Part shown: positions 44,241 to 53,566 of the stretch, piece after piece
Position numbering within the stretch: position 1 is the stretch's first letter
Layout of the letters: each line of letters begins with the position of its first letter
The notes under the pieces: generated by a model
Told to the model about the DNA's origin: nothing
Database searches by the model: none
The model's input: only the letters and a program-made list of their open reading frames with translations
Program-made: the position numbers and the translations under genes
Assembly: GCA_900547035.1 (NCBI GenBank)
Contig: URFM01000012.1
Coordinates: 1 to 64,000, forward strand
Length of the DNA: 64,000 bases
DNA from: an uncultured Clostridium sp.
GTDB taxonomy: Bacteria > Bacillota > Clostridia > Lachnospirales > Lachnospiraceae
Direction of reading: 5' to 3'

Positions 44241-45359
44241 ATGGAGACTGCAAAACGAAAAGCATTTATTATCAATTTTATTTATTTTGCCATTATCCTG
44301 GCTCTGGCCGTTGCCGCTTTAAAATATCTGTTGCCTATGGCCATGCCTTTTGTAATGGGCTTTGTAATTGCCTACCTGCTTCAGGGTCCCAGAAATTTTC
44401 TGGCAGGCAAATTAGGAATCAGCAAAAAAGTGGTAGCCATTGTCTTAGTCCTGGTTTTTTACACAATCATTGGACTTCTGATTACTTTAATCGGTTTCAA
44501 AGCAGTAGGATTCGCAGGCACCCTGGTACGCAGCCTGCCCTCCTTCTACAGCGGTCAGGTTGAGCCAGTTATCCTTGAAATTTTTCATAATTTAGAAGGC
44601 TGGATGACCCAGCTGGATCCGTCCTTTGTAACCTATCTTACTGATATGTTCACCCGGACCCTTTCTTCTCTGGGGGATATGGTATCCGGCCTTTCCATCA
44701 GCGCTATGGGGTATCTCTCCGGTCTGGCTTACGCAGTACCCGGCGGCTTTGTCAAGCTGGTGCTGCTGATTATCTCCACATTTTTTATCGCAGTGGATTA
44801 CGACCAGCTTATGGGCTTTTGTTTGCGTCAGCTGAGCACCCGTTCCAAAAAAGTAGTTCTTCAGATCAAGGAGTATGTAATCGGCACGCTCTTTGTCTGC
44901 ATCCGATCCTATGCGCTGATTATGAGCCTGACCTTTGTAGAATTGTCCATCGGTCTGACCATTATCCATGTCCCCAATTCCGTGATCATCGCTCTGCTGA
45001 TCGCTATCTTTGATATCCTTCCGGTTCTGGGGACCGGCGGCATCATGATTCCCTGGGTGGTTATTTCCGCCTTCAGCGGAGATTATCCCCTGGCCCTTGG
45101 TCTGTTGATCGTCTATGTGGTGATCACCATTATCCGGAATATCTTGGAGCCAAAAATCGTAGGGAGTCAGATCGGCCTGCATCCTGTCATTACCCTTTGC
45201 AGCATGTTTATCGGCGTACAGCTTTTCGGAGTTATCGGCCTCTTTGGCTTCCCCATCGGGCTCTCCCTGCTGCGCTACCTTAATGAAAACGGAACCATTC
45301 ACCTCTATAAAATGGAAGACCCCAGACAGGAAACCCTGCCCGGGGAAAGCGAGTTATAA
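44241..45359 (+). CDS. ytvI: YtvI-type sporulation membrane protein (AI-2E transporter superfamily)
   Basis: A 372-residue protein with about seven helices. The pattern of PerM/AI-2E transporters is clear: VMGFVIAYLLQGPRNFL near the start, a long soluble loop at about 90-150, and DILPVLGTGGIMIPWVVIS plus EPKIVGSQIGLHPVITL near the end. The length and opening fit the YtvI branch seen in endospore formers. ATG follows AAAGGAATTCAGT. The branch choice is inference; membership of the superfamily is clear. Confidence 0.82.
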   Translation: METAKRKAFIINFIYFAIILALAVAALKYLLPMAMPFVMGFVIAYLLQGPRNFLAGKLGISKKVVAIVLVLVFYTIIGLLITLIGFKAVGFAGTLVRSLPSFYSGQVEPVILEIFHNLEGWMTQLDPSFVTYLTDMFTRTLSSLGDMVSGLSISAMGYLSGLAYAVPGGFVKLVLLIISTFFIAVDYDQLMGFCLRQLSTRSKKVVLQIKEYVIGTLFVCIRSYALIMSLTFVELSIGLTIIHVPNSVIIALLIAIFDILPVLGTGGIMIPWVVISAFSGDYPLALGLLIVYVVITIIRNILEPKIVGSQIGLHPVITLCSMFIGVQLFGVIGLFGFPIGLSLLRYLNENGTIHLYKMEDPRQETLPGESEL

Positions 45360-46037
45360 ATCTTCCTTTTCCTCGTCCATATACCGGTTCTGATTGTACA
45401 TCAAATGGTAAGTCATGGCCTCCTGGGCTTCCACTGCCTTTTTCTCCCGGATAGCCCGGAAGATTGCGCGGTGGGAGGCCAGGGTCTGCACGTATTCCGT
45501 TTCCCGGACGGTGCTGGCAAAAATCCGGACTCCCTCCGTTATCACCGGTACCAGGTTGGACATCACCGTATTGTGGCTGCAGGCCGCAATCTGGGCGTGG
45601 AACTGGGAGTCCTTCTGGGAATAATCTTCCCTGCGCCGGATTAGTTCTTCCACCTCTAAAAGAATCTCTTCCAGCTTTTTGATGTCCTCCTCATCGGCAT
45701 TCTGGGCCGCAAGGGCGGCGATGGGCGGCTCCAGCATCACCCGAATCTGGAGCAGGTCCCTGGTCAGTTTCCGCCTGTCCTCCATCATGGCAAATCCCAG
45801 CGGGTCGTCCGGAATCCCGTTCTTTTCCGAGATAAAGGTTCCCGCTCCCTGGCGAATGGTGACAATATTGCGGGATACCAGAATCCGCAGGGCTTCCCGG
45901 ACGGTATTGCGGCCCGCACCCAGAAGCTGGCACAGCTCCATCTCCGTGGGAAGTTTGTCCCCCGCCGTGTACCCTCTCTCATGAATCATATCCAGCAGCT
46001 TTTCCGCCGTCTTCTCACCCAGAGTCTGCTTCTCCAT
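45354..46037 (-). CDS. GntR-family regulator, FadR subgroup
   Basis: A 227-residue protein. The winged helix is GDKLPTEMELCQLLGAGRNT (about 26-45) followed by VREALRILVSRNIVTIRQGAG. The helical FCD domain follows, with metal-ligand candidates in DSQFHAQIA, SHRAIF and TYHLMYN. ATG 46037 has AGGAGGAGCC upstream. It ends six bases inside the convergent ytvI gene. Target genes are not in view. Confidence 0.87.
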   Translation of the reverse strand: MEKQTLGEKTAEKLLDMIHERGYTAGDKLPTEMELCQLLGAGRNTVREALRILVSRNIVTIRQGAGTFISEKNGIPDDPLGFAMMEDRRKLTRDLLQIRVMLEPPIAALAAQNADEEDIKKLEEILLEVEELIRRREDYSQKDSQFHAQIAACSHNTVMSNLVPVITEGVRIFASTVRETEYVQTLASHRAIFRAIREKKAVEAQEAMTYHLMYNQNRYMDEEKEDL

Positions 46038-46059
46038 GGCTCCTCCTGTTCTCATTCCT

Positions 46060-47142
46060 TTATACTTTTACAATGTGATATCCCGCCGCCTTGGACAGCC
46101 GGTTCATGATGGCCTGCCCCAGATGGTCCTCCGGAAAGCTTTCCGAAAAAATGTAATCTGCTTTCAGGTCGTCAAATTCCCTTAAAAGGGCGTAGAGATT
46201 GTGGGCCACCGTTTCCCTCCTCGTTCGGGAGCCAATGCTCCTCACCAGTCCCTTGGGATACGTCTGCCTGGACTCATCGGTACAGATGATTCCCACCCGG
46301 AACCCTTCCGCCAGCTTCTCCTCTGCCAGCTGGCGCACCTTTTCGGTCATGCGCTCCAGGCTGTCCGGACTTTCCATATCCCCGTCCTCCGGCTCCACCA
46401 GAGTCAAATCCGCCTTGGGCGCATAGTGCTTGTACTTCATACCCGGCGCCTTGGGGCGCAAATCGGCGGACACGGGGCCGAGAATGGCAGGGTCAATCTG
46501 CACCTCCCCCAGGACCTCTTCCAGCATCTCCATGGTGATGGCTCCCGGCCTCAGGACTGTGGGCGTCTCCACGGAAACGTCCACGATGGTGGATTCCACA
46601 CCGATTCCCACCGGGCCTCCGTCAATAATCATATCGATTCTTCCGTCCATATCGTGAAGTACATGCTGGGCCGTGGTAGGACTGGGACGGCCGGAGGTGT
46701 TGGCGCTGGGCGCCGCCACCGGCACCCCCGCCAGGGCAATCAGACGGTTTGCCACCGGGTCGCTTGGCATCCGCACCGCTACCGTATCCAGTCCCCCTGT
46801 TGTCCCGTAGGGAACCAAATCGCTTTTAGGAAAAATCAGAGTCATGGGGCCGGGCCAGAAGGCGTCCATCAGCTTTTTCGCTTTCTCTGATACCTGGGAT
46901 ACCAGGGGGTAAACCTCCTCCATGGCGGAAACATGGGCAATCAGCGGGTTGTCCGAAGGACGCCCTTTAGCCTCGTATATTTTCCTGGCCGCTTCCTCGT
47001 CCAGGGCGTTGGCTCCCAGCCCGTAGACGGTTTCCGTGGGGAACGCTACAAGGCCGCCTTCTCTGAGAATCCTGGCGCCTTCTAACAATTCCTCGTCCCT
47101 GGGTTTTTGGGGGTATTCTATCTCAATTATCTTTGTCTTCAT
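46060..47142 (-). CDS. L-threonylcarbamoyladenylate synthase (Sua5/YwlC)
   Basis: A 360-residue protein with an N-terminal YrdC domain (FPTETVYGLGANAL, KGRPSDNPLIAH, RMPSDPVANRLIAL, APSANTSGRPSPT) and a C-terminal Sua5 domain after about residue 220 (KAPGMKYKHYAP linker). It makes the threonylcarbamoyl-AMP needed for the t6A tRNA modification. The ATG chosen begins MKTKIIEIEYPQK; the ribosome site is moderate. Confidence 0.93.
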   Translation of the reverse strand: MKTKIIEIEYPQKPRDEELLEGARILREGGLVAFPTETVYGLGANALDEEAARKIYEAKGRPSDNPLIAHVSAMEEVYPLVSQVSEKAKKLMDAFWPGPMTLIFPKSDLVPYGTTGGLDTVAVRMPSDPVANRLIALAGVPVAAPSANTSGRPSPTTAQHVLHDMDGRIDMIIDGGPVGIGVESTIVDVSVETPTVLRPGAITMEMLEEVLGEVQIDPAILGPVSADLRPKAPGMKYKHYAPKADLTLVEPEDGDMESPDSLERMTEKVRQLAEEKLAEGFRVGIICTDESRQTYPKGLVRSIGSRTRRETVAHNLYALLREFDDLKADYIFSESFPEDHLGQAIMNRLSKAAGYHIVKV

Positions 47143-47297
47143 TTTGCCGTACCACTCTTTCGTTCTCAATCTTCTATCAAATCGTATCTGCGGCAGTCTG
47201 CCGATGGTATGTATTATAAACCGAATGGGAAGTGAAATCAATCTGTGAGCGAGAAAACGAGCGCAGTAAAAAAGGCTGCCGCACCAATTATTTGAAC

Positions 47298-47332
47298 TGC
47301 TCCCTGTCAAGTAGACAGATGAAAAAATAAAA
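47298..47332. repeat. Left terminal inverted repeat of the IS3 element
   Basis: Begins TGCTCCCTGTCAAGTAGACA and matches the reverse complement of the right end with several mismatches. Confidence 0.7.
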
Positions 47333-47373
47333 TTTTTCTATCTCCAGCCGTAGTTGTACGGTTGGAGATATTT

Positions 47374-48196
47374 TTATGCGGATTTGGTTTGCAGGTAGTG
47401 CCTGTATTCTAAAGGTGTCATGCAATTAAGCCGTTTTTGATATCGTGAGCCATTATAGTACCCTATATAGTCAATCACTGCCTGTTTCAGTTCCTCATAG
47501 GAAGCAAATGCCTTTAAGTAATACACTTCGGTTTTCAGCATTCCCCAGAACGCTTCCATTGGGCCATTGTCAATACAGCGGGATACTCTGGACATGCTCT
47601 GGGTCATCCCTGCATCGTCCAACTTTTTCTTAAATGCTTTTGAGGTATATTGATACCCCCGGTCACTGTGAAAGATTGGTTTTCACCCAAATCCAGTATA
47701 GCGCTTAAATACGCTTTGCTGCTGACACCATATTTCATTTCTGTCACGTCGGTAAGCCACTTTTCTCCGAAGTTTTCTGCTGAAAATTCCCTGTTCAACA
47801 CATTTTCGGCAGTTACCTGAGGAGTGGATTTTATATAATTTTTCCTTTTTCTGCGGCATACGGATTTCAAACCTAAAATCTGCATCAGCCTGTAAATGCG
47901 CTTTTGATTTACATGAAAATCATTCTCCCGGTTCAGTTTTATTGTCATTTGACGATAGCCTAAGATTCCGTTCTTTTCCTCATATGCCTCTTTTATCAGT
48001 GGCAGAAGCTGACCGTTAAACTGCTCATTTTTGCTTTCCTTACGATTTAGCCACTTATAATACGATGAACGTGGAATTCCTGCAAAGACGCATAATTCAG
48101 AAATAGAACAGCCAGTTTCGTCATGTGTTTCCTGTATTGCACGGTAGATCGTTTCATTCTGTATCTGGCTTAAAACCGCCTCCTTTCTATCTCTCC
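47374..48196 (-). pseudogene. IS3 OrfB (DDE transposase), internally deleted
   Basis: The frame opens near the A7 slippery run and reads QNETIYRAIQETHDETGCS, then the HTH_21-like region and WLTDVTEMKYGVSSKAYLSA with the first catalytic Asp. At about 47685 the reading breaks: ILDLG is followed in another frame by KPIFHSDRGYQYTSKAFKKK (second Asp) and GPMEAFWGMLKTEVYYLKAF (catalytic Glu). Comparison with the family shows roughly 35 codons missing between the first two catalytic segments plus a frameshift. The protein cannot be active. Confidence 0.8.
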
Positions 48197-49027
48197 GAGT
48201 TTTTTTAAGAATGCCATCTCCATTTCCTGTCGCTTGTTCTGAGTCTTTAGAAGCTTGTTTTCTGCCCGGAGCTTTTCCAGTTCAGTCATTTCAGCCTCCG
48301 GCTTTGTTCGGCCGCGCTTATCCGTTAGCGACTCCACTCCTTGTGCTTCATACTTCCTTACCCATGAATAGACTTGCTGATAGGATACCTGATAGGTATC
48401 CGCTGCTAATTGATAGTCTTTATGATTTTCTATACAAAAAGATACAATTTCAATTCTTTCTTCATATGTTGTTTTGCGGCCCTTTGTCATGATCGTAGTT
48501 CCTCCCGTTTTAGAACCCCGTATAGTTCTACGATCATTATACTGCAAGACCCACTTTATGACAGTATCAAAAGAAGGAATATTATAACGGACACAAAGTT
48601 CTGCATAACTGCCTTCACCAGCCAGATAAGCCCGTATCACTTCTTGTTTAAAGGATTTGCTATAATGCTTTTTTGTATGGTTTGGAAGAAGTGCCGCATC
48701 TCCTCCGGCGTTGTATTTTGCGATCCACTTGCGGACACTGGTGTCTCCAACGCCATATTTCCGTGCGATATCTCGTAAAGATAATACTCCTTGTAAATAC
48801 TCATGGACAGCTCTGAGTTTCTCTTCTTGTGACAATGATGATGCCAGAGGCTTTTTGTAAAAGGCTTGTTCCCCATCTATCTTGTAACGGTCTACCCATC
48901 TTCGAATACTGGTATCTGTAACTCCATATTTATCCGCAATAGAGTAGGTACTACCTTCACCTGAAAGGTATTCCTTTACCGCCCAGAGCTTTTCTTCTGG
49001 CGATAATTCTTTTGCATTTTCAGACAT
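48170..49027 (-). CDS. IS3 OrfA, multi-HTH transposase subunit
   Basis: A 285-residue OrfA with three or four helix-turn-helix repeats (AVKEYLSGEGSTYSIADKYG, AVHEYLQGVLSLRDIARKYG, and others near 120 and 185) and a C-terminal leucine zipper region (LEKLRAENKLLKTQNKRQEM). This is the form found in the IS150 group. It ends just past the slippery A7 run. The frame is intact, though OrfB is not. Confidence 0.85.
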   Translation of the reverse strand: MSENAKELSPEEKLWAVKEYLSGEGSTYSIADKYGVTDTSIRRWVDRYKIDGEQAFYKKPLASSLSQEEKLRAVHEYLQGVLSLRDIARKYGVGDTSVRKWIAKYNAGGDAALLPNHTKKHYSKSFKQEVIRAYLAGEGSYAELCVRYNIPSFDTVIKWVLQYNDRRTIRGSKTGGTTIMTKGRKTTYEERIEIVSFCIENHKDYQLAADTYQVSYQQVYSWVRKYEAQGVESLTDKRGRTKPEAEMTELEKLRAENKLLKTQNKRQEMEMAFLKKLGEIERRRF

Positions 49028-49055
49028 AAAATATACTCCCTCCTAAGTGACAAGT

Positions 49056-49090
49056 TTTTGTTATTTCACTTGTCTACCTAGAAGGGAGCA
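49056..49090. repeat. Right terminal inverted repeat of the IS3 element
   Basis: On the minus strand begins TGCTCCCTTCTAGGTAGACA, matching the left end; both are followed by TGAAA-rich sequence. Confidence 0.7.
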
Positions 49091-49601
49091 TATCAATTGT
49101 ATTACAGATATCACGGAGATCCCGGCGCGCAATGGGAAACTGTATGTATCTGCGATTTTCGACTGCTTTGATCTTAGCGTCCTCGGTCTGTCAATGGGGA
49201 CAAACATGAAAGCAGATCTGTGTATCCAAACACTGGAAAATGCCCTGACTGCATATCCCGCATTGGAAGGAGCGATCATCCACAGTGACCGTGGGACACA
49301 GTATACCAGTGAGTCTTACCGCCAGACCATCCGGGAGCACCACATCCACCAAAGCATGAACAGTGCAGGAGGACGCTGCCATGATAATGCACGCTGTGAG
49401 AGTATGTGGGCCAGAATGAAGACAGAGCTCCTTTATGACCGCTATGACACAAGGCAGATGACGGTAGAGGAATTAAAGGCGCTCATTTGGAGATACTTCC
49501 TCAGCTACTGGAATAACCGGAGGATCTGCTCTGCCAATGGCGGGCTTCCTCCCATGATAAAACGCAGACAGTATTATGAGGATTTGGAACTGGTAGCATA
49601 G
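49091..49601 (+). pseudogene. Remnant of a second IS3-family OrfB
   Basis: The frame begins at the IS border with CITDITEIPARNGKLYVSAI (first catalytic Asp) and continues through HSDRGTQYTS (second Asp) and CESMWARMKTELLYDRY (Glu) to a normal end, SYWNNRRICSANGGLPPMIK. All three acidic residues are present, but the N-terminal DNA-binding half is missing, cut at the end of the neighbouring IS element. An apparent ATG at 49047 lies in that IS end and is not genuine. Confidence 0.8.
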
Positions 49602-49619
49602 TCAGTGATATCCTTGAAA

Positions 49620-50379
49620 TAAATGTGTCAACTAATCTTGACAATATCAACTGGTTTTTTATCTTCAAATGCGGCATCCAACTCCTTGATTGTTTTAAGA
49701 TGTTCGCTTTTAGCCAGTTCTATTTGATGAATTGTTTCAGCAATCCTTTCAGAAAGGCTTTTCACTTCTTCTTACCTTGCAGATTAAGCTTACGAAAGAC
49801 ATTTTTTTGAATTTTGATAAGTCCATATATAAGGAAGCATAATAACCCAATTACGATAATCCCATCTATCATTAAAGCATAGGGATGTGTAGATAGTTCT
49901 AAAATAGTTTTAAACCAATTTGTGGGTAAAGTTAACACATAGCTTTTCCACTGATTGAAACACACAAAATAGACAATTGCAGTTAAAAGGGCAATAGTCT
50001 CCAATGTTTTTGCTATAACACTGCCAGTGCTAATTTTCTTTTTTACTCTGAAATTGGTTTGAGGAATTTTATCTGATGGAATCTGATGTATTAGCTGATT
50101 TAAAATTTTCCCCTCTAAAACGGATTCCCTAACCTCTGGTTCATCTTTTCCACTTGGTGATTGAAAATGTGCAAGTGAAATATGCAGAAAGCGTAAGCCA
50201 CTATGATTTTTCTTATATGAAGCCAAAACGCTACTATTTCCGGCACTATATGCACCGGAAATAGCTACTTTTTTAATATCAGGATTTTGAAATACATAAT
50301 CTATTGCTTCCTCATAAACAGCTAAATCCACATCATCAGTTGGTGTTAGCCTCTCGAATTTATATTTGCTTTCTGCCAT
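49620..50379 (-). pseudogene. Truncated, mutated YobI-like P-loop NTPase
   Basis: The N-terminus reads KFERLTPTDDVDLAVYEEAI then KVAISGAYSAGNSSVLASYK and HISLAHFQ, which is the start of YobI-family NTPases, usually over 1000 residues. Here the Walker A sequence is GAYSAGNSS, with Asn in place of the essential Lys. Two membrane helices follow and the frame stops at 49762. A further 140 bases in another frame still read like the same protein (SLSERIAETIHQIELAKSEH), up to the IS3 remnant. It is a decayed gene; the start used begins MAESKYKFE, though a TTG at 50403 overlaps the ATPase gene's end. Confidence 0.7.
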
Positions 50380-50399
50380 ATTCGTCACATTCTCTCGTT

Positions 50400-51599
50400 T
50401 CAATACTCAGCACTAAGCAAAAAATCCGCCAAATGCACGATCTTCACGCCATTGATATTTCCTGCCGCCAACTCATCCAGCGTTACCACATATTTCGGAT
50501 AGTGGTCTTTGATTTCGAGGAGATTGACAACCTCCCGATCCGATTCCTCCGGCAACCTGCGACAAACCTGAACGTAGATACGCTCGTCACGCTGTACTGC
50601 CACAAAATCAATCTCTTTCGTTTCATTCTTCCCGATGTAGACCTCATAGCCTCGCCGCCGCAGTTCAAAATACACGATGTTTTCCAGCATAGCGGCAATA
50701 GACTTCGGATTAAAGCCCATGATGCAGTATTTCAGAGAAGCGTCTGCCAGATAGAATTTTTCCTGGGTTTTCAGCACGGATTTTCCATGCAAGTCATATC
50801 GCTGGCAGCGATAGATCACAAACGCCTTTTCCAGCCAGTTCAGATAGTTATAAACTGCTTCGACGGACAGAGAACGCCCCTCGCTTTTGAGAAACTTCGC
50901 AATGGCATTGGCTGAAAAGGTCTTACCGACATTTTCCACGATATACTTTACAACACGGTTGAATAAATCGAAATTCATAATATTGTGCCGCTTTGTAATA
51001 TCGTTGGTAATCACAGAGTTATAGATTCCCTCCACGATCTGATAGGCCGAGCGTTCGTCAAAGCTACCGAGCGCCACAATCGGGAAACCGCCCAACCGCA
51101 GATATTCGTTTAATAGCTCCTTTGGGGAACGGGAATCTGATTTTTTGAAATCCAAATATTCAGCAAAAGATAGCGTATAAACCGGAATGGAGATATATCG
51201 CCCCGTCAAATAGGTCGAAATCTCGCTCGACATCAGCTTGGAATTGGAACCAGTCACATAAATATCGGTATTGGCATTTTCCAGCAGGCTATTGACCGCT
51301 TTTTCCCAACCGTCGATTTCCTGCACTTCGTCCAGCAGCAGATAGTAGCGCCCATCGTCGGTCATCTGTTCTTTAATGCCCTGACACATATCCTTGTCGG
51401 TCATTCCGTCGTCAAAATCCTCCGACGTATAGCGCATACTGATAATGTGGTCTGCGGCAATCCCGCTTTTCAGCAGATCGTCCCGCAGCATATCCAAAAT
51501 CGTAGATTTGCCGCAGCGCCGGATTCCCGCCAGTATCTTAACAAGCGGAACATCGCGGTAGGTTTTCAGCTTATTCATATATTGTGGTCGGATAATCAT
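50400..51599 (-). CDS. AAA_14/DUF4143 ATPase
   Basis: A 399-residue ATPase. Walker A is GIRRCGKSTIL (about 23-33), Walker B is YYLLLDEVQEIDGWEKA, sensor region VTGSNSKLMS, and the C-terminal DUF4143 part includes FYLADASLKYCIMGFN and the PD-(D/E)XK-like block YEVYIGKNETKEIDFVAVQ. These proteins are common in anaerobes, often near toxin or restriction genes; their role is unclear. ATG follows AAGGAGGCGAACGAT. It overlaps the decayed YobI-like gene. Confidence 0.88.
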   Translation of the reverse strand: MIIRPQYMNKLKTYRDVPLVKILAGIRRCGKSTILDMLRDDLLKSGIAADHIISMRYTSEDFDDGMTDKDMCQGIKEQMTDDGRYYLLLDEVQEIDGWEKAVNSLLENANTDIYVTGSNSKLMSSEISTYLTGRYISIPVYTLSFAEYLDFKKSDSRSPKELLNEYLRLGGFPIVALGSFDERSAYQIVEGIYNSVITNDITKRHNIMNFDLFNRVVKYIVENVGKTFSANAIAKFLKSEGRSLSVEAVYNYLNWLEKAFVIYRCQRYDLHGKSVLKTQEKFYLADASLKYCIMGFNPKSIAAMLENIVYFELRRRGYEVYIGKNETKEIDFVAVQRDERIYVQVCRRLPEESDREVVNLLEIKDHYPKYVVTLDELAAGNINGVKIVHLADFLLSAEY

Positions 51600-51887
51600 A
51601 TCGTTCGCCTCCTTGTTCCTGACTAATAGTATAGCGAAAAGCTTCAAGAATATCAATAGTTTTTACTGTCAATCCGTAAAAACTTATTTATTGTCAAGAC
51701 TTTTTCGGGACACAAATAAATTTGAGTATGTAAAAGGGGTTGTCGGTTAATACCGATTTTTAGCCCCTGACATACAGGGAAGAGACAATCCCTGAAAATT
51801 TAGACTGGATTGTCGTTAGCCATCTTTTTCTCTTTTACGCTTTCATTATATAGAGTAGGAACGCTGTACGGCAAATGCGCAATTCTT
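51600..51887. other. 288-base non-coding stretch with two hairpins
   Basis: No gene seen. A TCGGT-TAAT-ACCGA hairpin followed by five T (51743-51761) looks like a plus-strand terminator with no gene before it, and CAGGGA/TCCCTG (51775-51794) is a second hairpin. The terminator may be left from a lost gene. Confidence 0.45.
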
Positions 51888-52781
51888 TCAACCAATCAGC
51901 ACTTGTGCGGCATCTATATCAAGGCAAATGCTGCGATCAGCAATTTCTCTTGGCGCATAAGATTGTCCTTTATTGATACAGGCATATTTTGCTTTGGGAT
52001 TTTTATACACCTGCTGCCAAAAATTATACTTAATTATGCCAGGTGTGTTCATTCCAACGCCCAGCTCTAAATAGAGAACAGGTGTATTTTTATGCCGCCG
52101 GACAAAATCATCATAACGCCCTGCGGCAATATACCACCCCTCATCTTGAACAAAAGTATTATCCGCCCTAAGATTCATGGCCATGGGCGCGCCGCATTTT
52201 GGACAATGAGGAACCAGCTCAGCGGGAACAGACATCTTTGGCAGATTGCCGGCAGGCAGTTCCAGCCCCCGGTCTGTTATTTGAAACCCTTGGGCCTCCA
52301 CCATCTGGCGAACAACATCTTGGTTATCGTATGCCTTGTCGTGGCAGGGCTTAGAGCACTGCCACAGACCGTAATCTCCCTGAGTATAAAACAGGCGGTG
52401 CTTGTCAAATCCGACTTTTTGAAAGCAGTGGTCCACATTGGTGGTGAGCACAAAATAGTCTTTATCCTTTACCAGCTCCAGCAGGTTTTGGTACACCGGC
52501 TTGGGCGGGTCGCAATAGCGGTTGAGGAAAACAAACCGGCTCCAGTAGGCCCAATGCTCCTCCAGGGTGGGGAATGGATAAAATCCCCCGGAATACATAT
52601 CGTGAAAACCGTATTTTTCTTCAAAGTCGGCAAAATAGCGATGGAATTGTTCTCCGCCATAAGCAAAGCCAGCGGATGCCGAAAGACCTGCCCCGGCGCC
52701 GATTAAAATAGTATCTGCCTGCTTTAATGCCTCTTGAAGCGCAATAACCTTTTGCTCTGCTTTTCTTTCAGTTCTTAACAT
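51888..52781 (-). CDS. SirTM-type sirtuin (class M)
   Basis: A 297-residue Sir2-fold protein. NAD-binding motifs are ILIGAGAGLSASAGFAYG (about 25-42) and LTTNVDHCF. Where protein deacetylases have HG with the catalytic His, this has TQGDYGLWQC, so the His is Gln. A Cys pair region (CSKPCH and CPKCG) probably binds zinc. SirTM proteins act as protein ADP-ribosyltransferases rather than deacetylases. The neighbouring macrodomain gene, overlapping by seven bases, removes the modification. The lipoylation partners GcvH-L and LplA2 of the full operon are not here. Confidence 0.83.
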   Translation of the reverse strand: MLRTERKAEQKVIALQEALKQADTILIGAGAGLSASAGFAYGGEQFHRYFADFEEKYGFHDMYSGGFYPFPTLEEHWAYWSRFVFLNRYCDPPKPVYQNLLELVKDKDYFVLTTNVDHCFQKVGFDKHRLFYTQGDYGLWQCSKPCHDKAYDNQDVVRQMVEAQGFQITDRGLELPAGNLPKMSVPAELVPHCPKCGAPMAMNLRADNTFVQDEGWYIAAGRYDDFVRRHKNTPVLYLELGVGMNTPGIIKYNFWQQVYKNPKAKYACINKGQSYAPREIADRSICLDIDAAQVLIG

Positions 52782-53566
52782 CTGGATACCCCCAGGAGCT
52801 TTTGATAAATGTGCAAGTCCACATCCTTAAACACATTGAAGATAACCCGAATGTCCGGCTTCTGTGTAGTCAAAAAGGAGGTCACCGTTTGAACCGCAAT
52901 CTCAGCGGCCTTTTCATTGGGAAAGTGAAATTCCCCGGTGGAAATACAGCAAAAAGCAATGCTCCGGCAGTCGTTTTCCACGGCCAGTTTCAGGCAGGAA
53001 CGGTAACAGGAGGCCAGGGCCTCACAATCCTGTTCGCTGACCGGCCCATAGATAATCGGCCCCACAGTATGCAGGATGTATTTGCTGGGCAAATTGAAGG
53101 CTGGCGTGATCTTTGCTTGTCCCGTGGGTTCCTCATGGCCCTGCTTGTTCATAATATCATAGCAGTAGAGCCGTAATTGGATTCCGCTCCTCGTGCCAAC
53201 GATGTTATCAATGCAGGAATGGAGAGGGTGGAAACAGCCCAACATTCCGCTGTTTGCGGCATTCACGATTGCGTCCACTTTTAAGGTCGTAATATCTCCC
53301 TGCCACAATACCAGCCGAGAATCTCTGGGGATGGAGGGCAGCTTCGCACCGTCCGTAATGCCACGTTTGTCCCGCTCGTATTGCAGGTACTCGTCTTGTA
53401 CTTGGAGAAAGTCACGGCTGATCGGCTTTGGCATACGCACATTCATCAAACTGCGCAGTAAATTTTTCTGTTCCTGCTCATCGGAGGGAACAGAGATACC
53501 TTTGTACCTCTCATCTTCAGCCAGTAACTCTTTGATTAAATAGATTCGCTGTTCACCGTGCGTCAT
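52775..53566 (-). CDS. Zn-macrodomain protein-ADP-ribose hydrolase
   Basis: A 263-residue protein: a helical N-terminal extension (1-75), then a macrodomain (LVLWQGDITTLKVDAIVNAA). The Zn-Macro motif GCFHPLHSCIDN is present, with Cys111, His116 and Cys118 as likely metal ligands, and a later ISTGEFHFPNEKA loop. The ATG used has AAAGGAG upstream; the frame is open to 53668 but that part overlaps a decayed LysR gene. It is linked to SirTM as in known ADP-ribosylation operons. Confidence 0.88.
   Translation of the reverse strand: MTHGEQRIYLIKELLAEDERYKGISVPSDEQEQKNLLRSLMNVRMPKPISRDFLQVQDEYLQYERDKRGITDGAKLPSIPRDSRLVLWQGDITTLKVDAIVNAANSGMLGCFHPLHSCIDNIVGTRSGIQLRLYCYDIMNKQGHEEPTGQAKITPAFNLPSKYILHTVGPIIYGPVSEQDCEALASCYRSCLKLAVENDCRSIAFCCISTGEFHFPNEKAAEIAVQTVTSFLTTQKPDIRVIFNVFKDVDLHIYQKLLGVSRC

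Larger units (their letters stand above)
47298..49090 (-). mobile_element. IS3-family insertion sequence with defective transposase
   Basis: About 1.8 kb bounded by imperfect terminal inverted repeats that both start TGCTCCCT and share TAGACA and TGAAA blocks. Inside are an OrfA and a frame-shifted OrfB. A run of seven T on the plus strand (A7 on the minus strand, 48200-48206) provides the slippery site A-AAA-AAA for the -1 frameshift typical of IS3 elements. No target duplication is visible. Its right end abuts a remnant of another IS3 element, so it probably inserted into or next to that one. Confidence 0.8.

Noticed and set aside
46201..46890. 229-residue plus-strand frame
   Set aside because: Shadow of the Sua5 gene; His/Gly/Arg-rich with no motif.
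51775..51794. CRISPR-like or attachment repeat
   Set aside because: A single hairpin with no repeated copies or integrase nearby.
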